The notes under the pieces were generated by a model that ran no database searches, had not been told where the DNA came from, and saw nothing but the letters and a program-made list of their open reading frames with translations. A program made the position numbers and the translations under genes. From Perkinsus marinus ATCC 50983 (lineage: Eukaryota; Perkinsozoa; Perkinsida; Perkinsidae), in assembly GCF_000006405.1 (NCBI RefSeq), contig NW_003209454.1:5459-69458 (forward strand): a stretch of DNA of 64,000 nucleotides. The letters are read 5' to 3'. Positions 56,901-64,000 of this stretch are shown one piece after another (positions within the stretch are counted from its first letter, which is position 1; each line of letters begins with the position of its first letter).

Positions 56901-57290
56901 GGGTTATGTATACTACACCATCATAACTTATGGTAATAATAACACAAAGCATCGGATAGATTAGGATAGAGCTCCTAGCCTGTAGTAGTAGTAGATTAAT
57001 AATACCAATAGTCCTTAGGATCAGGAATCGGAATACTCCCATGTTGTACTCACTACTGTATGGCTCACACTGTAGGGTTCAGGTGCTGACTGAGTTAGTA
57101 GCACTATCATCATGAGTAGGATAAAAAGGCATAATCTATAATTGCTCAACTAATCTACAATTGGGTGATGATCCCAAAAATAAAATGATACTCCAAAATC
57201 TGAGGAAGCTACTGCTGCTGCTGCTGCTGCTGTTCGGTGTTGTTGTTGTTGTTGTTGTTCATAAGCCTACCAAGAGTAACTAGAGTGATA

Positions 57291-57938
57291 CTAGTGAAGT
57301 ATTCGTGTTAGTATTATTATTAAACCCCAAGTCTTATATAGAGATATCCTCCTTGGTGGATCATCCTTGTAATACTTCATCTCGATAACATCACGACTGA
57401 ACCTCACTGGAGTCATACTGGTACTTCTTCTTCTTGATGATGATGATGATGATAGAGGCGATGATTCTACACTAGTCGATGATGATGATGAACATATCGT
57501 AGCAACACTCTTGTGATCATACTCTTCTATACCATTATGATAGTAATAATGATGAGAGCAGTTAGGATGATGAGTATACCTCCTCATAGACATTATGGTT
57601 GTAGTTAAGAAACACTCTAACAACAACAACAACACGGTTATCACAACAACAACAACACCAATCGGAATAATAGAGGTGAGGGAATTGGTGGATATCGTGA
57701 ACATTGTCGTGAACATTGTCGTGAACATTGTCGTGAACATGATGAAACAGATGTCTAAAGTTAGGTAGTAACGAAGGGATTCTAATCTGATTATTCGACC
57801 ATGAGCTAGTGACTCAATGATGATGATAAGAGGATGTGTGTTATGAACCGCTTTAGTGCTTATGAGGCATGTCTTTAGATTAAGATGTGATTCGGCAAGT
57901 GGGAGTGGTAGTAGTAGTAACGCAGATAAAGTAGTCAT
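57291..57938 (-). CDS. orphan membrane protein, 215 aa, with 12-bp repeat
   Basis: A single frame begins with an N-terminal signal (MTTLSALLLLPLPLAES). It then carries a four-fold MFTT repeat (12-bp unit at 57700-57745), a strong helix (IIPIGVVVVVITVLLLLLE), a His/Tyr-rich segment and a poly-Ser, basic tail. It could be a stand-alone single-pass protein or the first exon of the glycoprotein gene downstream. No family is recognised. Confidence 0.4.
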   Translation of the reverse strand: MTTLSALLLLPLPLAESHLNLKTCLISTKAVHNTHPLIIIIESLAHGRIIRLESLRYYLTLDICFIMFTTMFTTMFTTMFTISTNSLTSIIPIGVVVVVITVLLLLLECFLTTTIMSMRRYTHHPNCSHHYYYHNGIEEYDHKSVATICSSSSSTSVESSPLSSSSSSRRRSTSMTPVRFSRDVIEMKYYKDDPPRRISLYKTWGLIIILTRILH

Positions 57939-58891
57939 TAATAACCCTTCTTAATACCATACCATCATAATCACTGTCTATACCCTACTACTACTACTCC
58001 ATACCCTGTCTTATACCAGTATTTACCTGTATAGTAATCATTACTGTATTGGGGGTGGGTTAGAGGTTTCATATATCCATCTAACCTCATCACTAACAGT
58101 CTCTGATATAGTCCCAATCTTTTCTTCAAAGGTTACCATAACGATAGGTTACCTCTCACCTGTAGTAGGCATCCTCATCATAGGGTTTGATCCACCACAT
58201 ATGTGTTTGCCACATGAGTAGATGGTCAGCTGGGCCCCCTGCCCTAGTGTTGACACTCTTTATATACCCCCAAAGCAGCCCTTCCCATCCCTCTGTAAGG
58301 TCGTTAGTCCCGGCATACATCCTGTATAGTACATCCTAGTAAGGACCATAATGGATTGGTTTAGTATGATCATAGATTAGTACCTCTGTATATACATCCA
58401 AACCCCCGATGATACTTACCTTTTGTTAGAAATAGAATTATACATGTTTAACATGGTAGATTATACGAGTCACAAGTGAAACGTAGTTCATCATCAACAG
58501 CAGCCTTAATAACCAGTGAAACAAATAAACAGATCCCCCCACAGAGATACGGGCGGAACAATACCTGATACTACCTCTAAACAGCTTCAATTCAATAATA
58601 ATACTCAGGTTCAATAGACCGCCTCTCCTGAGTTCTATGCAAGGGCTCCCAGGATCGCGGTGTTGTTCATCGGCATATTTCTTGCACGATTGCACGAAAC
58701 TATGGAATCATCACTGCTACTGGGAATATTGGTAGTATGGGCTCCATAGGTGGAGGACGTTGAAAAGTTGACAATGTAAACCGCATACTACGGTAGGAGT
58801 AGACGTAGTAGTAGACGTATGTAACACACGTTCACGAGTGATGTGGTCTTATTGGTACTACATGTGGCTATTGTGATGAGTGGGAGGGCAT

Positions 58892-58927
<36 letters not shown>

Positions 58928-59023
58928 GTTTACCACTATTATTATAGATGTTCATCATGATTATAGTTCTCAATAGGGTCGTATTTCTTAGTCATTAGTT
59001 TTTCCTTTGTAGACCCTTCCCGT
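57939..59023. other. possible unresolved minus-strand exons; microsatellite
   Basis: 58438-58730 (minus) has protein-like readings (QSCKKYADEQHRDPGSPC, ELKLFRGSIRYCSARIS) but no complete model. A (CAA)n run lies at 58892-58926. Confidence 0.3.
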
Positions 59024-59584
59024 ATGGTATACTTCGAGGATTGGGATGATTTCCAGAGTGCAGCAAGGCAAGTATTTATACAACAACCTAATAAGGTTAT
59101 ATAGGAACCTCCTACTATTTAATACACATCTACTTTAGACACGATATCAACTTAAACGGAAGCGAGCTAATGATTCCCTTGTCATCAAAGTGACTGATGA
59201 TGTTGTCGTACGTTGTTGTCATAATCCTCTATCATAACCTGTATATCCTCCTCCTGCTGTTCAGTGCGTTAAGTATCGTGGTCCAAAAGCATCGAGTACT
59301 GCAGCAGGTCGATTCATACAGCGAGTGGATGAACTAACACGTTGGTTTATTAGTCGGAGCTTCATGACCTCTGAGGAATTGAAGTTAGAAGGGGAAACCT
59401 TTCCATCCTTGGAGTTAGCTGTGAATGGTAATATGGTATATAACATTATGATCATACAGGATTGGGGGTAGATACTGTTAAAGGCTCTGCTAATGCTGCT
59501 GCTGGTGGTGGTGGTGGTAACATTAATAATAATGTTAGTGAGGGTGGTAGGCAACACATTGGGAAGAAGAGGGTGCTTGGTTGA
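59024..59584 (+). CDS. SRP9: signal recognition particle 9 kDa protein, 142 aa
   Basis: Four exons: 59024-59095, 59139-59207, 59265-59427 and 59460-59584. MVYFEDWDDFQSAARQVFIQ, TRYQLKRKRANDSLVIKVTD and DDVVCVKYRGPKASSTAAGR match the SRP9 fold (start W-D-F, KVTDD, C-K-Y, then a helix with FIQRVDELTRWF). SRP9 pairs with SRP14 on the Alu domain of SRP RNA and slows elongation during targeting to the ER. About 45 residues after the core are a low-complexity Gly/Asn extension (GGGGGNINNNVSEGG). The PSMD9 gene follows head-to-tail after 101 nt. Confidence 0.85.
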
Positions 59585-59685
59585 ACATCAACAATAACAT
59601 CAACAGATGGTTTCTTCTTCGTAGTGACTAGGACTTGTGTTAATACTAGCTTAATACGTTTGGTATTAGGGTATTCATCAGTTTA

Positions 59686-60726
59686 ATGATGACGGTATCT
59701 AGTGATGATGAAGCTATGGCTGAGATAAGACACCTAATGGTAAGGAAGGATGCCATAGAGAAGGAGATAGATCAGATTTGGGCAGTATTCAATTCATCAT
59801 CTGCCTACCAACAGGTCTGTAGTAGAGCATATATCTGTGTATATTAGTGAATGATAGGTTGGTCGTAATGGTAGCCTCCTTGACAGTGAAGGCTTCCCGA
59901 GGGGTGATATAGACCATTACCTCATAACCTCTAGTACTAACATCATAGTCATCATCATCATGATGCTGCTGCTGCCGGTCACTATACATAGCTGTATTAG
60001 GTCGTCAGAGATTAACACGACTCGAGAATGACCTAAAGGAGGTGATGAATTCATTGGAGAAGGGACTAGAAAGCCTTCACCAGATAGCTCGGTAATCAGT
60101 ACCATAGTCTTATGTTGGTGCAGCATAACGCCTTATCGTATATTGTATAGAGATACTGGAACTATCACCAAGGGGGAGCGGTCAAACAATACTTCGAATG
60201 GTGTATCCTCTTCCCGAAGGCATATCAATGTACCAAATGATGGAGTGATAATGACATCAGATCATCCTTTTGCATGTGTTAGCGAGGTAGTAGTATTGAG
60301 CATGCTAATCGCGTGTAATAGCAGTGATAGATAGCGCCCTATGGTCGTACGGAACATAGAACATGTTCGTACGGGTATCCCCGATATCTGTGTTGCTGTT
60401 ATCATTATTATTTTCATCACGTTTAGGTGGCTCCAGGATCACCAGCAGCTGAGGCAGGCCTTCTAGATGGTGATCGAATAGTCGACTTCGGTGGTGCTAA
60501 GAGGCTTGGTGACCTCCCTTCTAGAGTTCAAACAGCAGTAAGTATATTCAGTGATGACCTGAGTCTATAGCATTCTATCGGTTCTTATCAGGCTTCTTCG
60601 GACTCATCATTATTCGTGGAGATACAGCGTCCTACATTGGATGGTTTTAGAATTGTTAAAGTGGAGTTAAGACCACGTGAATGGTCAGGTCGTGGTTTAC
60701 TTGGCTGTTTGGTTACTCCATTATAG
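59686..60726 (+). CDS. PSMD9: 26S proteasome assembly chaperone PSMD9/Nas2, 225 aa
   Basis: Six exons: 59686-59814, 59858-59933, 60001-60091, 60151-60286, 60427-60537 and 60592-60726. An N-terminal coiled coil (AMAEIRHLMVRKDAIEKEID) leads to LLDSEGFPRGDIDHYLI, the Nas2 signature. RLTRLENDLKEVMNSLEKGL follows, then the PDZ domain HPFACVSEVAPGSPAAEAGL with GDRIVDFGGAKRLGDLP, and the end LRPREWSGRGLLGCLVTPL. Nas2/p27 binds Rpt5 and controls assembly of the proteasome base. The length equals that of human PSMD9. All junctions are canonical. Confidence 0.93.
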
Positions 60727-60855
60727 ACCATATTATTATTCTTAATATCCTCAGAGTTACTTCCCGCCTCTCTATGTAGTGTTCAAGTGATATCCTATAA
60801 GGCATTACCTATCTGATTCACTCTTCCAAGTAGGGCACACCCTCAATACCAGTAA

Positions 60856-61941
60856 CTACACCTTTTCCCGTGCAAGTTTGACAAGTGAGCAGACGAGAAT
60901 GACAATGTTACCATCAAGAGTGACAATGAGAATCCAAGTTTGCCACAATCTAAATTTGTTGCAATCAAGATTGACAATGAGAATCCAAATTTGCCACTTT
61001 TCTATTTTGTAACAACCAAGATTGACAATGAAAATCCAAGTTTTTCAAAGTTCAATTATGTTACAATCAAGATTGACAGTGAGAATTCATGTTTGACAAC
61101 GGCAGAATATATCACAATCAAGAATGACAATAGACCATACAAGTCTGACAATACGCACACAAGTTTGACAATACGCATCCAAGTTTGACACTTCAACTTG
61201 ACATGTTGACATACGGTTCAAACTGATTGCTCACTTAAAAAATCACACGCATTACATAGTAAGGAGGCTCCCGAGTCATCGAGAGCTCTACGTAAACTTG
61301 GGATGACATCGAAAGAATTCAAAAAGCGACCCCTTGATTCCCTTTGTTTACCCAAGTATCCGATAGCCTATACATGTCTCTTATCTTGTCAGTGGTAAGC
61401 TTTTGCAATATCGTCACACATTCCTCGCAGCATATCTTCCCGGTCCGGGTATAAGAGCATTTGTTGCTCTTCAGCTCTCTGCCTATCTGTTATGGGGTCC
61501 CTCTCACTCAACTTCTCCTTGATATAGGCTTTGATCACAAAGAAACCCTCTTCAATGTCAAACTTGGATGCGTATTGTCAAACTTGTGTGCGTATTGTCA
61601 AACTTGTATGGTTTATTGTCATTCTTGATTTTGACATATTCTGCCGGTGTCAAACATGAATTCTCACTGTCAAACTTGGTTGTAACTGAGGAAACAAGTG
61701 TCAAACATGGATTCTCACTGTCAATCTTGATTGTAACATAATTGAACTTTGACAAACTTGGATTTTCATTGTCAATCTTGATGGTAACATATCCCGATTG
61801 TGACATACTTGAATTCTCAAAGTCAAACTTGATTGTAACAGAACTTAATTGTGACAAACTTGGATTCTCATTGTCACTCTTGATGGTAACATTGTCATTC
61901 TTGTCTGCTCACTTGTCAAACTTGCACGGGAAATGGTGTAG
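60856..61941. mobile_element. foldback / long-inverted-repeat element
   Basis: The ends CTACACC(T/A)TTTCCCGTGC (from 60856) and its reverse complement (to 61941) start arms of about 340-375 bp that are inverted copies: left 60856-61198, right 61555-61941. Each arm is itself built of degenerate units of about 57-60 bp (CAATCAAGATTGACAATGAG type; translated TIKIDNENPSL). The 355-bp centre holds a coding fragment. No transposase is seen, so it is probably non-autonomous. Confidence 0.75.
61389..61548 (-). pseudogene. coding fragment enclosed by the foldback arms
   Basis: The minus-strand frame reads EEGFFVIKAYIKEKLSERDP, then TDRQRAEEQQMLLYPDRED and MCDDIAKAYH before a stop. It looks like genuine charged helical protein, not repeat, and has no start. 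It may be a captured host exon or a domain of the element's lost protein. Family not recognised. Confidence 0.4.
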
Positions 61942-61954
61942 ATAAATTTAATTT

Positions 61955-62002
61955 CAACAATTCAGCGCAGTGGACCCGCGCAGGTTCGAGTCCCACGGAG
62001 GA
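61955..62002 (+). repeat. internally deleted tRNA-like sequence
   Basis: An A-box-like AGCGCAGTGGA is followed directly by a T-arm CGCAGGTTCGAGTCCCACG and an acceptor-like end, then a TTTTT run. The anticodon arm is missing. It abuts the foldback element. Confidence 0.45.
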
Positions 62003-62640
62003 TATTTTTCCGTCAAGAAAAAGCCGCTTGTTTTCTGCTACCCTTTTTTCAAGGCCGTCGTGCGGTACGATAGAAGCTCGGGCGATCTGAGGACACTGTC
62101 ATTTCAGAGATGGCTACTACCATGAGCCTTCTCTGAGATGTGGCCGTCGGATACTCAACCAGAGTGTCCATCGAGGGAGTCGTCACCATAGCCAGCCTTG
62201 TACTCCGACATAATAACACAACTCCTCCAAAACTTCAAACAGAACCACACATAAGAACTTTATCATCTTTCGCCGAACAAGGGACAACCGTTTTGGTTGA
62301 CAACGGCACAATGCAGAAGAAATACTGCGAAAATCTAACAAGTGTATGATTCTGTTTCCACCCAAAAACTGCCAACATGATCACTGGAGTTTCACCCTAG
62401 TGGTATGAAAAACACTAGTGAGGAGTATATTTCACGACTACTGCATATCGGGTTTTTCACGAAGTACCATTTCACGTAAACGGGGCGAAATTCCACTGCT
62501 CATCACGGAAGCAATTTCCATGTTCTTAGTTTATCAGTTTTATGGCACCATCCCGACCGAAAAAGAAGGGTAGCGGTAGTCATCATAAAAAAGGAGAAAA
62601 AAGTCAACAAGGGTAATACCTGGTGCAAGCCTCGTACCGA
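62003..62640. other. no confident gene
   Basis: A plus-strand frame at 62140-62349 (VAVGYSTRVSIEGVVTIASL) might be an exon. Nothing else is supported. Confidence 0.3.
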
Positions 62641-62740
62641 NNNNNNNNNNNNNNNNNNNNNNNNNNNNNNNNNNNNNNNNNNNNNNNNNNNNNNNNNNNN
62701 NNNNNNNNNNNNNNNNNNNNNNNNNNNNNNNNNNNNNNNN
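62641..62740. other. assembly gap (100 N)
   Basis: A run of 100 N. After it, a plus-strand frame (LAIVTYRQPLHVYMFIDETV) could be an exon end with donor GTAGGT at 62803. Confidence 0.99.
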
Positions 62741-62912
62741 TGGCGCTCGCCATTGTGACATATAGACAACCGTTACATGTGTACATGTTCATTGATGAAA
62801 CTGTCCGTAGGTATCGTTTGATGAATACTGGTTCAGGATGAGCTATAACTTGTACTGCGTAGGGTGTGAATATGTGAGTAGTTGTTACGTTTATTCGTCC
62901 CTCTAATTGACT

Positions 62913-63137
62913 ATGTCCTCCATCATCTTGGTCATTACCATCATCAGCATCCTCGTCCATTCCATCCAAGCCTCAAGTTCGGCCTTTGTTATCGCTGAGA
63001 AGCTCCTTCGTGGAAGTGGCGATCATTGTCAAACTATTTGTGATGAGCGTCCCGATTGCATCTTCAGCTATTGCGGTGATGATCATATATGTCATAATCT
63101 CCACGAGATTGTTTCCAATGCCGATATCCCTTGTTAA
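62913..63137 (+). CDS. small cysteine-rich secreted protein, 74 aa
   Basis: ATG at 62913, then a signal peptide (MSSIILVITIISILVHSIQA). The mature part has six cysteines in a compact pattern (HCQTIC, DCIFSYC, HICHN, IPC at the end) and acidic residues between them, and it stops at 63137. The spacing fits three disulfides, as in small secreted protease inhibitors or effector-like proteins, but I do not recognise a family. It is intronless. Secretion is well supported; the role is unknown. Confidence 0.6.
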   Translation: MSSIILVITIISILVHSIQASSSAFVIAEKLLRGSGDHCQTICDERPDCIFSYCGDDHICHNLHEIVSNADIPC

Positions 63138-63863
63138 TAATGAGGTTCAATCCTTGCAACTCGATCGAGTCTCAGTCATTAGTTTTTTATGTTGTAGTGT
63201 CTGAACTTGTTCACGCATTGTTATGTGGATAGTATTGAATTATTAAGTCTAAAGTATGATATGTGCGTTTTAATTCTCAGTAACTAAGTCCAAGGTTGTG
63301 TTCTCATATTCATTGCTTCTACGTGGTCGAGTGATGGTAAGGTTCTGTCATCGGTTACACTATTAAGAGTTTAGGTACTTTTTGAGTTCCCTATGCGTAT
63401 CATGTCTTTCGAAGTGAGTTTAGACGTATCAGAGTGGTAAGTGTTGAAGTGTCTCTATTTAATTGACAGATAGTAGGCTACATCAACATTTGATTACAGG
63501 CATCTCAGTGAGTGTGTATTCAATTCATTCGGGTTCGTCACGTGTGAATTATCTAGTTGAATTAGACTAGTTCATCGTGACTAGTTTCTTGGATTCCCGA
63601 GTATCTTCAGCCCCCATGAAGTGATAACTTTTCTTACTGGAAGTCGCAAGTTCACAAACATCTATGCGTGGGTGAGGATGGGTTCATTCAGAACTGATAT
63701 TGCTAGTTTGTGTATGTGTATTGATTCAGCAATATGATGATGGTAAGTTAGATTTGAGTTTATACCATGCTCGAGTCCTTGTTCGTATTCTATAAACTGT
63801 GATCGGAGTAGCCAACGGCCTATCACATTTTGGCTGTCACTCGGTGTTGTCTTGGGTTAACAG
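63138..63863. other. no confident gene
   Basis: T/G-rich on the plus strand, possibly introns and upstream exons of the gene entering at 63864. Confidence 0.3.
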
Positions 63864-63971
63864 TACTACAACTAATACTGATATCATTGTTATGACTTTT
63901 ACTGTGAACATGATGTTGGAAGAGTGTCATGCTGTGGATGAGGAATCGAGGCGTAGACTGGAGGCTAACAG
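63864..63971 (+). CDS. internal exon of a gene leaving the window
   Basis: Bounded by acceptor ggttaacag and donor AACAG|GTGAGC. It encodes DIIVMTFTVNMMLEECHAVD and ends ESRRRLEAN. Too short to identify. Confidence 0.4.
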
Positions 63972-64000
63972 GTGAGCTATCTGATGCTGTCGCTGTGCGT

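Noticed and set aside
1-64000. Bacterial or organellar origin of the window
   Set aside because: Dense spliceosomal introns, eukaryotic ribosomal, SRP and proteasome genes and a spliced-leader trace make it nuclear and eukaryotic.

Overview
The window is nuclear DNA of an intron-rich alveolate, most likely a Perkinsus-type protist (Perkinsozoa). Three observations support this. Genes on both strands are broken by many short GT-AG introns, mostly 42-100 nt. The predicted proteins are eukaryotic (RPS10, acidic P2, EDC4/Ge-1, LENG8/SAC3, SRP9, PSMD9/Nas2). One site (10293-10312, minus strand) carries a near-complete dinoflagellate/Perkinsus spliced-leader sequence. Gene models below were spliced by hand: a junction was accepted when GT-AG sites, phase and protein similarity agreed. 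No database was searched.

Layout. 1-10 kb: two members of a small secreted protein family, an inverted-repeat segment with a Ulp1-like protease remnant, a calmodulin-like gene, RPS10 and an orphan secreted protein. 10-16.9 kb: a short repeat cluster, a RING-H2 gene, acidic P2 and a LEA2-like membrane protein. 17-28 kb: a 14-exon MATE transporter, an orphan gene, a 14-exon EDC4/Ge-1 C-terminal homologue and an intronless PiT phosphate transporter with EF-hands. 28.6-38 kb: tRNA-Arg, a SANT/Myb protein, a large LENG8/SAC3 gene (with an assembly gap) and a GT32-like glycosyltransferase whose central intron holds a 12-copy, 82-bp array. 38-48 kb: two tandem glutathione reductases, an acidic orphan, a 2-hydroxyacid dehydrogenase and a PP2C phosphatase. 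48-64 kb: an intronless multi-pass membrane phosphoesterase, a PDZ protein divergent from a YbjQ-family gene, a membrane glycoprotein, SRP9, PSMD9, a foldback element and a small cysteine-rich secreted protein.

The genes do not form one pathway. Loose themes are mRNA metabolism (EDC4, LENG8), translation and targeting (RPS10, P2, SRP9), redox metabolism (glutathione reductases, dehydrogenase), transport (MATE, PiT) and secreted lineage-specific proteins.

The strongest unexplained signal is in the introns. Many contain tRNA-like modules (A-box and B-box matches), nearly all in the same orientation as the host gene, and others contain dispersed repeat families shared between unrelated genes. 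This looks like several families of introner-like elements. A second signal is the 82-bp array, which repeats an exon end together with its 5' splice site twelve times.
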